Shown here: in pieces, positions 26,323-36,389 of the stretch
Position numbering within the stretch: position 1 is the first letter of the stretch
How the letters are laid out: each line of letters opens with the position of its first letter
Assembly: GCA_963752815.1 (NCBI GenBank)
Contig: CAVVZI010000009.1
Location: forward strand, 248,001 to 312,000
Direction: 5' to 3'
From: Sva-07 sp963752815
Lineage (GTDB): Bacteria > Actinomycetota > Acidimicrobiia > Acidimicrobiales > Ilumatobacteraceae
DNA length: 64,000 bases
Made by a program: the position numbers and the translations under genes
The notes under the pieces: generated by a model
What the model saw: the letters and a program-made list of their open reading frames with translations, nothing else
The model's database searches: none
Told to the model about the DNA's origin: nothing

Positions 26323-27214
26323 TCAGCGTGCGGCGAGATCGTGCGGTCCGTCCGACAGGTAGCCGAGACCCTGCCGCACGCGCACACCCCATGGTTCGAG
26401 GATCGCGCACACCTCTGGTGCGCCGTCGCCCAGGGCGTCGAGCGCGGGCGCCATCTGGTCGTCGGTGGCGACCTCGATCCCCTCGCGCACCCGGCGACCC
26501 TCGTCGGACAAGCCCGTCTCCGTCGAGCAGTCCACGGTCGCGCAGCCCCGCTTCGGCGGCGTCGAACTCCTGCTCCGTCCACCCGCGCGACCGGCTGTAG
26601 CTGCGCATCGGAAGGCTCCAATACAACTCCGTCAGCAGACCGATCTGCGTGGCGGTGAGGCCGGCCGACACCCACGCCGCGTTGTGTGAATCGCCTCGGT
26701 ACTCGCGCAGGAAATCGCCATGGTGCCAAGTCGCGGCGAGCGGGTCGTCGGGTACGTCGAGCGACCGGATGCCCGCGGCCAGCGGGCGTCCCGAGATCGG
26801 GAGCGCGGCCGCTGCCGTCGCGAGCAACTCCGCGGCGCGCTCGACACCTTCCGGCGCGTCGCCGAGCAACCGGCGCAGTTGGCCGACAGCGCCCTCGGCC
26901 CGTGCGTCGCGGATCGTGGCGGCATCGGTGCGCTGCCAGGCTTCGTCGACGAGCGGAACCACGATCGCCGGGCTGAACACGCCGAACGCGGCGGCGATCA
27001 CCTCGCCGGGCACCTGACCCATCACGCTGCCCCGACTGGCGAAGTAGGAGGGGCCATCAGGCAGCGCGACTCCGTTCGCGTTGCCGGGGCTCTCGGCGAA
27101 CCCGAGCGCGACGTAGCCCGAATGGCATTCGGGCGAGAAGTACACCTGGCCGACAACCGGTTCGAGCGCCGACGCGAGTCGGCGGGCCAATCGTGAACGG
27201 TCGCTGAGTTCCAT
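26323..27214 (-). CDS. SCO6745-family protein, frameshifted
   Basis: An actinobacterial protein of the SCO6745 family, function unknown. Typical features are VVGQVYFSPECHSGYVALGF, GPSYFASRGSVMGQVPGEVI and FGVFSPAIVVPLVDEAW. The C-terminal helix-turn-helix-like part (GLTATQIGLLTELYWSLP) continues after a frame change near 26525-26540 as LSDEGRRVREGIEVATDDQM to the stop at 26323. The C-terminal segment resembles a winged-helix arm, so DNA binding has been suggested for relatives. The VOC-cupin gene follows after 3 bp, implying an operon. Confidence 0.75.
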
Positions 27215-27287
27215 GGCCGGGCACCGTACGCGGTCGCCGTCGCGGACGACGATCCGAGCGGACGCGAGCTCGTGCTACACATCACTC

Positions 27288-28052
27288 ATGACGACCAAGG
27301 TCTTCGTCCACGGCAACCCCGAAGTCGACGCGATCTGGTCGCTGCTCGTCGCCGAATTGCGTGCCCGCGGCATCGACGACATCGTCCTGCTGTCTCCGCC
27401 CGGATTCGGCGCGCCCACGCCGGACGGTTGGGTGGGCGATGTCGCGTCGTACCGGTCGTGGCTGATCGGCGAGCTGGAGCGGATCGGTGGGTCGGGGCAG
27501 GTGATCGACCTCGTCGGCCACGACTGGGGTGCCGGTCACGTGTTCGGCGCCGTCGCCGACCGCCCCGAGCTCGTCCGGTCGTTCGCGGCCGACGCCGGCG
27601 GCCTCATCCATCCCGACTACGTCTGGCACGACATGGCCCAGGTCTGGCAGACACCGGGAGCCGGTGAGGAAATGATCGAGGCGATGATCGGCGGCTCGCT
27701 CACCGATCGTCAAGCGATCTTCGCCGGCCTGGGTGCACCCGCCGACATCGCCGCGGCGATGGCCGAGGGAGCGACCCCAGAGATGGGTCGGTGCATCCTG
27801 ACGCTCTACCGCGATGCGGCCCAACCGGTGGCCAAGGAGCTCGGCCAGCGATTGCTCGCCGCGGCGCGCCCGCCGGCGCTGGTGATCTTGGCGAGCGACG
27901 ACCCGTACGTCTCAGCGGCCCTAGGGGCCGAGACGGCCGCGGCGCTCGGCGCCGAGGTGCTGCGGCTCGACGGGTGCGGCCACTGGTGGATGTTCGAGGA
28001 GCCGGGCCGAGCGGCCGACGGGCTCGTGGCCTTCTGGTCGAGTCTCGACTGA
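27288..28052 (+). CDS. Alpha/beta hydrolase (haloalkane-dehalogenase-like fold)
   Basis: A 254-residue hydrolase beginning TTKVFVHGNPEVDAIW. The nucleophile elbow is LVGHDWGAGHVFG, with Asp in place of Ser as in haloalkane dehalogenases and epoxide hydrolases. The histidine is in GCGHWWMFEEP and an acid is in ILASDDPYVSAALG. An Asp nucleophile predicts dehalogenase or epoxide hydrolase chemistry through an alkyl-enzyme ester; which one is open. Confidence 0.83.
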   Translation: MTTKVFVHGNPEVDAIWSLLVAELRARGIDDIVLLSPPGFGAPTPDGWVGDVASYRSWLIGELERIGGSGQVIDLVGHDWGAGHVFGAVADRPELVRSFAADAGGLIHPDYVWHDMAQVWQTPGAGEEMIEAMIGGSLTDRQAIFAGLGAPADIAAAMAEGATPEMGRCILTLYRDAAQPVAKELGQRLLAAARPPALVILASDDPYVSAALGAETAAALGAEVLRLDGCGHWWMFEEPGRAADGLVAFWSSLD

Positions 28053-28071
28053 GACGACCATCCGCGACGAA

Positions 28072-28133
28072 CGGTTCGTTCGGGGTCGGGGCCGAAACGA
28101 ACCGGTTCGTTCGGGGTCGGGGCCGAAACGAAC
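28072..28133. repeat. Tandem duplication of a 31-bp palindromic unit
   Basis: Two identical head-to-tail copies (28072-28102, 28103-28133). Each contains GGTTCGTTCGG and CCGAAACGAACC, so each can fold, and the pair offers alternative long stems. It fills the gap between the convergent hydrolase and rpmA genes; a terminator role for both is plausible. Confidence 0.7.
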
Positions 28134-28140
28134 CGAACTG

Positions 28141-28404
28141 TCAGGCGTCGGCGGAGACCGGCGTGACGTCGATGGTCTTGCGGCCCTTGCTCTGGCCGAA
28201 CGAGACCGAACCGTCGACGAGGCTGAACAACGTGTCGTCCTTGCCCTTGCCGACGTTCTTGCCAGGATGGAACTTGGTGCCACGCTGACGGATCAGGATG
28301 GTGCCAGCGGTGATGTTGGTGCCGGCGAACACCTTGACGCCCAGGCGCTGGGCATTCGAATCGCGACCGTTGCGGGTAGAACCGCCACCTTTTGTCTTTG
28401 ACAT
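28141..28404 (-). CDS. rpmA: 50S ribosomal protein L27
   Basis: An 87-residue ribosomal protein that reaches the peptidyl-transferase centre. The sequence begins with the N-terminal SKTKGGGSTRNGRDS and contains RLGVKVFAGTNITAGTILIRQRG and GKNVGKGKDDTLFSLVDG. No N-terminal cleavable extension of the Firmicutes type is present. It follows rplU by 12 bp and is the last gene of the minus-strand housekeeping block. Confidence 0.97.
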   Translation of the reverse strand: MSKTKGGGSTRNGRDSNAQRLGVKVFAGTNITAGTILIRQRGTKFHPGKNVGKGKDDTLFSLVDGSVSFGQSKGRKTIDVTPVSADA

Positions 28405-28416
28405 GACGCTGGCTCC

Positions 28417-28725
28417 TCAGATGCTGATCGAGGTGATCTCGACCACGTGGTAGTTCTGGCGATGTCCGTAGCGACGGTGCTGGTTGGTGCGCTTCTTGAA
28501 GGTGTACCCGTTGATCTTGGGGCCCTTCGTGCGGCCGATCACCTTGCCGGTGACCGTGGCACCCTTCAGTTCGTCAGGCGTGGCGAACACGGTGCTGCCG
28601 TCGACCACCATCACGGGGGTCAGCGACACGTCGCTGCCGTCTTCGGCATCGAGCAATTCGACCCGGACCTGCTGGCCTTCGGCCACTTTTTCCTGTTTGC
28701 CGCCCGAGGCGATGACTGCGTACAT
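28417..28725 (-). CDS. rplU: 50S ribosomal protein L21
   Basis: A 102-residue protein from the Met at 28725 (MYAVIASGGKQEKVAEGQQV). The RNA-binding signature KKRTNQHRRYGHRQNYHVVEI is at the C-terminus. The longer upstream frame (MRSAAPPLAS) has no homology. Paired with rpmA as in nearly all bacteria, and preceded by an RNase E/G gene with a 73-bp gap. Confidence 0.97.
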   Translation of the reverse strand: MYAVIASGGKQEKVAEGQQVRVELLDAEDGSDVSLTPVMVVDGSTVFATPDELKGATVTGKVIGRTKGPKINGYTFKKRTNQHRRYGHRQNYHVVEITSISI

Positions 28726-28798
28726 AGCGGGAACCGATGCTAGCGGCGGAGCGGCCGATCTCAACCGGCCCGTCGCGCGTCATTCGGTCGAACGTCAC

Positions 28799-30745
28799 TC
28801 ATTCGAGCAGGCTGTAGTCGACCATGACGCCGCGACCCTGACATTCCGGGCACTCCTCGGAGTACTCGCGCAGGAGACCCTCGCCGATGCGCTTGCGGGT
28901 CATCTCCACGAGACCGAGCTCGGAGATGTCGAAGATCTGGGAGCGGGTCTTGTCGCGGGCGAGCGCGTTGCGGAACGCCTCGACGACCTTGGCCCGGTTC
29001 TCGCGGATCTCCATGTCGATGAAGTCGATCACGATGATGCCGCCGATGTCGCGCAGCCGGAGCTGCTTGGCGATCTCCTCGGCGGCTTCCATGTTGTTGT
29101 GGAACACGGTGGCCTCGAGGTTCGACGTGCCGACGTTCTTGCCGGTGTTCACGTCGATGACGGTGAGGGCCTCGGTGTGCTCGATGATCAACGAGCCGCC
29201 CGACGGGAGCCACACCTTGCGATCGAGCGCCTTGTGGACCTGCTCGTGCACGTGCTGCTTCTCGAACAACGACAGCCCGGTGGCGGCGGGATCGTAGTAC
29301 TCGATGCGATCGGCGAGATCCGGGTTGAACGCGGCGACGTACCGGCGCACCTCGTTGTAGAGCCGCTCGTCGTCGATCATCACCCCGCGATAGTCGGCGT
29401 TGAACTCCTCGCGGATCACCCGCACGGCCAGTTCGGGCTCGCGGTACAGCAGCGTCGGCCGCTGGGCCTTGGCGGCACGGGCGGCGATGTCCTCCCACTG
29501 ATCGAGCAGGATGGTCATGTCGGCGCGGAGCTCCTCTTCGGTCGCAGCCTCGGCGGCGGTGCGCACGATCAGGCCGTGCTCGGCCGGCTTCACCCGGTCG
29601 AGGATGCCGCGCAGGCGCTTGCGCACGTCGTCGGGCAGGCGCTTGGAGATGCCGTAGGTCGTGGAGTTCGGGATGAGCACCACGAACCGCCCGGGCAGCG
29701 ACACCTCCTGGGTGAGGCGGGCGCCCTTGTGGCCGATCGGGTTCTTCGTGACCTGACAGATGATCAACTGCTTGTTGCGCAGGATGTCCTCGATGCGCAG
29801 GTTCTTGCCCGCCTGCTCGATGTCCTCCGCGTCGTACTGCACGTCGCCGCGGTACAGCACGGCGTTCTTCGGGGTGGCGATGTCGACGAACGCCGCTTCC
29901 ATGCCCGGCAGGACGTTCTGCACCCGGCCGACGTAGATGTTGCCGTGGATCTGGGCGACGTCGTCGGCCGGGCGGCTCACGTAGTGCTCGATCAGGTTCC
30001 GACCCTCGAGAACCGCCACCTGGGCCATGCCCGGGCGCACCTGGACGGCCATGAAGTAGCGACCGATCGGTTTCCCGTTCCGCTCCCGGCCGCGCCGCGT
30101 CTCGAGCATCGCCGCATCCATTGCGTCCTCGGACCGGTCACCGTCGCGACGTGTGCGCCGCGAGCGCTTGGCAGGACCCTTGCCGGCCGCCGCGCCGTCG
30201 ATCTGACCGTCGGCGGCGTCGGAGCGCTCGCTCGCGTCGCCTGCGCCGCCCCCATCGGGGCGTCCACCACCGGATCGTCCGCCTCCCGAGCCGCGCCGCT
30301 TGCGACGCTTCGGACCGGTGCCGCCCGCCGGCTCCTCGTCGGTCACGGGCTTGCGTGCCGGGCCGGGGGGTGGCGATGTGGGGATCGGCATCGTGTCGCC
30401 GATCTTGGGCCGCCGGACCAGTGCCCGTTCCGCGGCCTCGACCGACGGTCGGCCCTCACTCATCGGTTCGGGGAGTTCCACCTCGTCGTCGGTGTCGTCG
30501 GTGCTGGCCTGACCGCCCGCGGCCGGTGTGCGACGGCGTTGTCCACCCCGTGAACCGCGACGCCGTTTGGCGGGATCGCCACCGGTCGCATCGTCGTCAC
30601 TGTCGTCGATGCCCTGGTCAGTCGACTGCTTCGCTTCGGGCAGGTCGGTGCTGGTGGTCGCTTCGGTGCTGGTGATCGCGTCGGTGGTGACCGACTGTGT
30701 CGTCGAGGCGGCAGGGCTGCCGGCGTCGGCGTCGAGATGTTCCAT
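28799..30745 (-). CDS. rne: Ribonuclease E/G
   Basis: A 648-residue endoribonuclease for rRNA maturation and mRNA decay. The first 210 residues are low complexity, with Thr/Ser and acidic stretches then Arg/Lys/Gly-rich blocks (KRRRGSRGGQRRR, KRRKRRGSGGGR), a probable RNA- and protein-contact region placed N-terminally. The catalytic core follows: embedded S1 domain (GNIYVGRVQNVLPGMEAAFVD), metal-binding aspartates in LTVIDVNTGKN and IIVIDFIDMEIRENR, and the zinc-link CPECQGRG near the C-terminus. There is no C-terminal scaffold. The order rne-rplU-rpmA is common in actinobacteria. Confidence 0.95.
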   Translation of the reverse strand: MEHLDADAGSPAASTTQSVTTDAITSTEATTSTDLPEAKQSTDQGIDDSDDDATGGDPAKRRRGSRGGQRRRTPAAGGQASTDDTDDEVELPEPMSEGRPSVEAAERALVRRPKIGDTMPIPTSPPPGPARKPVTDEEPAGGTGPKRRKRRGSGGGRSGGGRPDGGGAGDASERSDAADGQIDGAAAGKGPAKRSRRTRRDGDRSEDAMDAAMLETRRGRERNGKPIGRYFMAVQVRPGMAQVAVLEGRNLIEHYVSRPADDVAQIHGNIYVGRVQNVLPGMEAAFVDIATPKNAVLYRGDVQYDAEDIEQAGKNLRIEDILRNKQLIICQVTKNPIGHKGARLTQEVSLPGRFVVLIPNSTTYGISKRLPDDVRKRLRGILDRVKPAEHGLIVRTAAEAATEEELRADMTILLDQWEDIAARAAKAQRPTLLYREPELAVRVIREEFNADYRGVMIDDERLYNEVRRYVAAFNPDLADRIEYYDPAATGLSLFEKQHVHEQVHKALDRKVWLPSGGSLIIEHTEALTVIDVNTGKNVGTSNLEATVFHNNMEAAEEIAKQLRLRDIGGIIVIDFIDMEIRENRAKVVEAFRNALARDKTRSQIFDISELGLVEMTRKRIGEGLLREYSEECPECQGRGVMVDYSLLE

Positions 30746-30998
30746 GGGTTGGGGATTCCCTTCTGAGGAGCGCCGTTCCTGGGCGCCCGGTGCGCGCGAT
30801 CACTTGCCCGTTGCAACAGACCTGCGCGCCGCGATGTGGTTTCGTCGAGGTCGCCCGCGCACGGCGCGGCGATCGTTCGATGCTGAACGCTCGACGAGTG
30901 GACATTGAACCAATGACACTACGCGTCGAGCGCATGGAGGAATTGTACCCCCGGGGGTCCTCGGTTCGCCGATCGACCGCGCGGAGCGCGGGCAACGC

Positions 30999-32155
30999 TC
31001 AGCGCATTCGGCGCATGTGCACGCTCTGCACGAGCCCGAACATCGCGAAGTACACGATGAGGCCGGAGCCGCCGTAGGAGATGAACGGCAGGGGCAATCC
31101 GGTGACAGGCATGATCCGCAGGGTCATCCCGATGTTCTGGAACGTCTGCCAGAGCATCATCGTGAACACGCCGGCACAGAGGTACGTGCCGAGCGGGTCG
31201 CGGGAGAGGTGGGCGATCCGCCAGATCCGCACGAGCGCGACCCCGAGGAGTCCGAGGACGACGGCACAGCCGACGAGACCGAACTGTTCCCCAACGGCGG
31301 CGAACGGGAAGTCGGCCCACATGACGGGAATGTCGCGCCCGTTCGTCAGGGGGCCATGCAGCCACCCCTTCCCCCAGATGCCACCCGTGCCGATCGCCCG
31401 CATGGCGTTCTCGGCCTGGTAGGTGGCATCGTTGCCGGTGTCCGACGGATTGAACAGGGCGCGGATGCGGGCGGCCTGGTAGTCGTTCACCAATCGTCCC
31501 GACGAAGGCCGCCAGGACCGTGGTGATCGACAGGAACGTGATCAACACGATGTAGCGCGCCTTCGCTCCGGCCACGAGTAGCACACCCATCGCGACGGAA
31601 ACGATGACGGAGGCTCCAGCCGAGGTCGGGCTGGATGATGACCAGGACCGCCGGCGCGCCGACGATCATCAGTCCGCCGAGGAACCGGGCGTACGACACC
31701 TCCTCGCTGCGCTCCTCGGCGAGGTACGCCGCGAGCATCAGCAAGGTGGTGAACTTCGCCATCTCGGCGGGCTGGAAGTTGAACGGGCCGAAGTCGAAGG
31801 AGATCTTGTCCTCCCCCGAGGCGACGCCGAGCAGGAACAGCAGCGTGAGGAGCACGAGCGTGAGCCCGTAGAGGAAGGCGGCGCGCTCCTTCCACCATTC
31901 GTAGTCGAACGACATGACGATCGACATGACGATCACCGCCACGATCGCGAAGACGACCTGACGGGTGACGAACGCGTACGGGTCGGCGGCGATGCGGGTG
32001 CGCGACGCCGAGAACACGACGAACATCCCGAGGACGGTGAGCGCCGCCTGCGCGGACATCAGCACCCAGTCGATGTTGCGACTCGGATCCCCTGGGCTGG
32101 CGCCGATGTTCCCGAGCCCCGAATCCGGCTTGCGGGACAGGAACGAGGTGGCCAT
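30999..32155 (-). CDS. rodA: SEDS peptidoglycan glycosyltransferase RodA, two frameshifts
   Basis: Membrane polymerase of lipid II for side-wall growth, partner of PBP2. Segments in three frames join into a full SEDS protein: FVVFSASRTRIAADPYAFVTR and FNFQPAEMAKFTTLLMLAAYL (to about 31615), GAKARYIVLITFLSITTVLA (to about 31495), then AMRAIGTGGIWGKGWLHGP, DFPFAAVGEQFGLVG and PVTGLPLPFISYGGSGLI. All conserved loops survive, which argues for sequencing indels in an essential gene rather than decay. It starts 5 bp after the mrdA stop. Confidence 0.92.
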
Positions 32156-32160
32156 GACCG

Positions 32161-34375
32161 CTACTCGACGCCCTTCGTGGCGGCGAACCGGCCGTTGAAG
32201 CAGTTCGTGTCGGTCAGGTGCTTCGGTTGGGCAGCGAGATCCGACGACGTGTCGAGCTGGTCGGACAGGACGACCGGGTCGGTGAAGGCGTCACCGGACA
32301 ACTGCATGAACATGCATTTGACCACAGGCGCGGCGGCCTGGGAACCGTACCCGGCCTTCTCGAGGTAGGCGGTGACCGTGTACGGGCGCGTCGCGTCGGT
32401 GCTGAACGCGGCGAACGCCGACGAGTCGTTCCACGGATAGTTGCCCGCGCCCTGCGCCGTACCGGTCTTGCCGGCGAGCGGGATGTCGCTCGACGGGTAG
32501 CTGTAGAAGAGGTTCTCGCCGGTCGTGTGGTGGTACTGGTCGCTGGTGGTGCCCGGCCCGGAGATCACGCGCTTGCAGACCGTTGATGATCTCGTCGTGG
32601 ATCTGTGTCGGCATCGGGATCTGCCGGACCACTTCGCCGTCGGTGTTCGGATCCTCGGCGAGCCGCGCCTGTGACAGATCGGCGTAGCCGGACTCGTGGG
32701 CGTCGGGCACACCGGGCTGGTAGACCGCCATGACGATCTCGGGCTTCATCACGAAGCCGCCGTTGGCGAGAGTGGAGTACCCCACGGCCAATTGCAGGGG
32801 CGATGCCGAGAGCAGACCCTGGCCGATCGCCAGCTGGACGTTGTCGCCGGTGAAGTAGTCCTGGCCCTCGTCCTCGCTGATCACGCCGAGGTCGGCATAT
32901 TCCTTCTTCAGCGCCTTGTCGGGCACCGTTCCGTCGAACGCGAACGGCAGGTCGATCCCCGGGTCGGAACCGAAGCCGAACAACCGCACCTGCTCCTGGA
33001 GCACCGGGGCGTTGTTGTTCTGCGTCATCATCAGCTCACCCAGGCGGTAGAAGAACGCGTCGCTCGACACCGCCAGCGCGGTTTCGACGTCGACGTTGCC
33101 GTAGACGCACGGCCGCTGCGTGCTCTCGCAGGTGGCGTTCTTGTACACACATCGGACGAGGCCCGAGTTGCACTTGTCCTCGGCCACCGACTCCATCGTG
33201 TAGCGCCCGGTGTCCTGGTAGTAGTCGTTCACACCGATCAGGCCGGTGTTGAGCGCGGCATACGCGGTGAACGGCTTGAAGGTCGAGCCGAGGTTGTAGC
33301 GGCCCTGGATCGCCCGGTTCGTCAGCGTCGAGGTGTCGGGATCGACCTTGCCGGTGACCGGGTCGACCACGGTCGGGAAGACCTTTTCGAACTTGCCGTC
33401 GCCGAGGTCGGATTCGAACCATCGGTTGTCGAAGGTCGGGTAGCTCGCCAGGGCGATGATGTGACCGTTCTGGTAGTTCTGGACGACCACGGCCCCCGCC
33501 GGTGCCTTGTAGGACACGTCGTCGGGGAACCCGGGGAAGACGCGCGTCTCGAAGTTCGTCTCCGGGTCACCGGGGTTGTGCGCGACCTGCAGGCGGCGGG
33601 CCTCGAGCTGCGTCTCGAGCGCCTCCTCGGCGAACTGCTGCTGGTCGAGATCGATCGTCAGTTGGATGTCGTTGCCGTTGATCGCCGGGACACGGTTGAC
33701 CTCACGGACGATCCGGCTCGCGTTGTCGACCTCGTACGTGACGAAGCCCCACTTGCCGTGCAGTTCGTCCTCCATGCTCAGCTCGATGCCGAACTGGCCG
33801 ACCCGTTCGTTCAGGTAGTAACCGGCCGAGGTGTACGCGTCCTTCGTGTCGGCCGTGATGCGGCCCATGTAGCCGACCACGTGGCTGGCGAGCGGCGCGT
33901 ACGGATACACGCGGCGCGACTGCTCCTCGATCGACACGCCGGGCAGGTCCTCGACGCGTTCTTGGATCGCGGTCGCCGTGCGTTCGTCGACGTCCTCGGC
34001 CACGGGCATCGGCAGGAACGGGCTGTACACCTGGCTCTGGAAGCGCGCTTCCATGTCCTCGACGGGCACGTTGATCCAGCCCGACAGGCGCCGGAAGATC
34101 TCGGCGCGGTCCTTGTCGCGGCGCAGCACCGACCAGTCGACCGCCACGGTGAGCACGCGCTGGTTGTCGGCCATGACGCGACCGTCGGCATCGAAGATCC
34201 GGCCACGTTCGGGCAGCAACGGGACCGTGCGCAGCTTGGTGGTGTTCACCTTCTGCTGGAGCGCCTCCTGCTCGACGGTCTGCAGGAACCAGAGGCGGGC
34301 ACCGATGAGGCCGAACAACAGGGTGCCGACGAGCGCGAGCACGCCTAACCGAGTTGCCCGCTTGTCGATGGCCAT
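32161..34375 (-). CDS. mrdA: Penicillin-binding protein 2, frameshifted
   Basis: Class B PBP (transpeptidase) of the elongasome. From the Met at 34375: one N-terminal membrane helix (LGVLALVGTLLFGLIGARLWFL), the pedestal/dimerisation region (VPLLPERGRIFDADGRVMADN), then the transpeptidase domain with the active-site SxxK in LGSTFKPFTAY, the SxN-position triad in AVSSDAFFYRLG and KTGT in PLAGKTGTAQG. The frame changes near 32580, just after IINGLQ. A cysteine-containing stretch (EDKCNSGLVRCVYKNATCES) before the SSD motif is an unusual insertion. Co-directional with rodA and mreBCD. Confidence 0.93.
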
Positions 34376-34572
34376 CGAAACCATGTTACAAACGTGTTGC
34401 GACGAACCTCGGGCAACGACAACCGCCACACCTGCCCCTTACATCCGAGTGTCACATCCGAGTATCGGGGCTCGAACGGCGTCACTCACGCCGGCGAGGG
34501 AAGCGCAGCGACGAGCCGGAGCGAGGCCGACCTACGCTCGACACGCAGCCGAGTTCCGTGAGGCCTCGCAAA

Positions 34573-35112
34573 TCAGATGGGCGTTTCGGCGATGGGTTGC
34601 TTCCACTCGGGCGTCTTCACGCGCAGACACCAGCGGGCGAGCGGAATCATGATCGGGCTGAGCAGGGCCCCGGCGGCCGCCATCACCGGCACGATCACGT
34701 ACAGGTCGGTCGTGAACGGATGCGCCTCGCCGATGAACACCCGTACGAGCGGCACGGTCAGCACCCCCGCCGCGGTGCCGAGTGCGACGAACAGCGCCCC
34801 GAGCCACCACTGCGGGTCAGCAGCGATGAGCGCCAGCAGACCGGCAACGGCACCGGCGACGGTCATCGCGATCGCCGTCGACCCGAGCGGTGTTCCCTCC
34901 GCGAGGTCGAACATGATCCCCAGCACGAAGCCGAAGAGCGCACCGCGCTCGCTCCCACCAGCCACGCCGGCCGCGGCCGACGCGATCATCATGATCTCGA
35001 TCACGACCCCGGCGACCTTGTAGTCGACGAACACCGTCCGTTGGACGGCGAGCAGGATGAGGCCCACCGGGATGATCCGAAGGAGCGGGCCTTGGACGAG
35101 TGCCGCCAGCAC
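34573..35112 (-). CDS. mreD: Rod shape-determining protein MreD
   Basis: A 179-residue integral membrane protein with about five hydrophobic helices (LLRIIPVGLILLAVQRTVFV, ALFGFVLGIMFDLAEGTPLG, ALFVALGTAAGVLTVPLVRVF, VIVPVMAAAGALLSPIMIPL). The FGFVxGIxxDL motif is characteristic of MreD. It follows mreC by 4 bp. A 197-bp stretch between it and mrdA (34376-34572) has no gene; I see only weak G/C-rich repeats there. Confidence 0.88.
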   Translation of the reverse strand: MLAALVQGPLLRIIPVGLILLAVQRTVFVDYKVAGVVIEIMMIASAAAGVAGGSERGALFGFVLGIMFDLAEGTPLGSTAIAMTVAGAVAGLLALIAADPQWWLGALFVALGTAAGVLTVPLVRVFIGEAHPFTTDLYVIVPVMAAAGALLSPIMIPLARWCLRVKTPEWKQPIAETPI

Positions 35113-35116
35113 GGCG

Positions 35117-36358
35117 TTACGGCTGCTCGACTTCGGACAACGGCTTGTAGATCACGACCCGCACGAAGTTGAGGCGCGTCAGATCAGCGTTGAGTTCCAC
35201 GTCGAGCAGCGGTCCACCCGAGCCGGGCCGGTCCGCCCGGTTGGCGACGCGGCCGACCGGGATCCCGGGCGGCGCCAGGCTCTCGGAGCCGCCGGCGGTC
35301 TCCACGAGGTCGCCCACCTGGAGTTCGGCGAGCGACGGGTTGTCCTGCACGAATCGGATCTGCGGCAGCAGCCGTGCGCCGCGACCCTCGAGCGACCCGT
35401 ATTCCTTGCGCACCACGACGGGTTCGGTGGTGGTCGTCGTGACACCGGCGGCCGCTTCGGCTGCGGCCGCCTCTGCGGCCGCTGCGGCCGCCGCCGCGGC
35501 GTCGGCCTCCGCCTGCGCGGCGAGCGCGGTCAACACCTCCGCCGGGATCGGTTCGCCGGTCACGGGGTCGATGAAGCTCGGAACAGACTCGGTGGTCGCT
35601 CCGGGCAGCGTCGTGTCGGGCGTCGGCGGGCCGGTCGGCAACTCCGAGCCGGCGGCCACCGTCGTGGTCGGAGCAGACGGATCGCCGACCGGCACGGTCG
35701 TGGAGGTCGTCGTGGTACTCGTCGCGTCGGAGATCTGCTCGGGAGTCAGCCCGGACGGTGACGTCGTGACGGTCTCGTCACCGGTGGCGGCCTGGTCGGG
35801 GCCCGCGGTGACCGTGACGCCGACGGCGTAGCGAGGATCGGTGACGAGCATCACCCGGGCGCTCGTCTCGGTGACGCTCGTGACCTTGCCGATGAGCCCG
35901 GCCTGGTTCACCACCGGCATACCGACCTCGATGCCGCTGCGCCGACCCTTGTTGATCTCGATGATCTGGTCGATGTTGTTCGCCGCCCCACCGACCACCT
36001 GGGCGAGTTCGGTGGGGATCCCGGCGAGCGCCGGCAGGTTGTTGAGCGCCAGGATCTCCTGGGCCTGCAGCACCGCCGCCTCGCCCGACACCTGGGTGCC
36101 GATCAACCGGTCGACCTCCTCCTGCAGGGCTTCGTTCTCCTGCTCGAGGTCGTTGTAGTTGACGATCCCGTTCCACGCCCGCTCGACGGGGCTGGCGACC
36201 ACACCGACGGCCGAGTCGATCGGATCGATCACCACGGCCATGACGTCGCGGGCACGATCGACCGCCGGGTTGCCCCGGAGATCGAGCGTCAGCAGCAGCG
36301 CCGACGTGAGGATCAGCGCGAGGATGACTCGTCGGCGACCGACGGAGTAGATGGCCAT
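35117..36358 (-). CDS. mreC: Rod shape-determining protein MreC with large low-complexity insertion
   Basis: A 413-residue elongasome scaffold. One N-terminal helix (RRRVILALILTSALLLTLDL), a coiled coil (about 68-90, NDLEQENEALQEEVDRLIG), and beta-domain I (VVGGAANNIDQIIEINKGRR, GLIGKVTSVTETSARVMLVT). Residues about 190-316 are then a Thr/Pro/Ala-rich insertion containing TSTTTTSTTVPVG and a run of alanines. Beta-domain II resumes at VRKEYGSLEGRGARLLPQIRF and ends PVGRVANRADRPGSGGPLLDV. MreC is normally about 280-330 residues, so the insertion splits the barrel pair. Confidence 0.93.
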   Translation of the reverse strand: MAIYSVGRRRVILALILTSALLLTLDLRGNPAVDRARDVMAVVIDPIDSAVGVVASPVERAWNGIVNYNDLEQENEALQEEVDRLIGTQVSGEAAVLQAQEILALNNLPALAGIPTELAQVVGGAANNIDQIIEINKGRRSGIEVGMPVVNQAGLIGKVTSVTETSARVMLVTDPRYAVGVTVTAGPDQAATGDETVTTSPSGLTPEQISDATSTTTTSTTVPVGDPSAPTTTVAAGSELPTGPPTPDTTLPGATTESVPSFIDPVTGEPIPAEVLTALAAQAEADAAAAAAAAAEAAAAEAAAGVTTTTTEPVVVRKEYGSLEGRGARLLPQIRFVQDNPSLAELQVGDLVETAGGSESLAPPGIPVGRVANRADRPGSGGPLLDVELNADLTRLNFVRVVIYKPLSEVEQP

Positions 36359-36389
36359 CAGCGTTGTCGAGGGACCGGACGAGCGAGCG

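Noticed and set aside
29992..30553. Reading frames on either strand within the rne N-terminal region
   Set aside because: They overlap the low-complexity start of RNase E/G, whose frame is continuous into the catalytic core.
32696..34348. 550-codon plus-strand frame opposite mrdA
   Set aside because: Antisense shadow; the minus strand contains SxxK, SSD and KTGT motifs of PBP2.
34376..34572. Small gene or RNA between mrdA and mreD
   Set aside because: No start with a ribosome site, no structured RNA signature and no family resemblance could be found.
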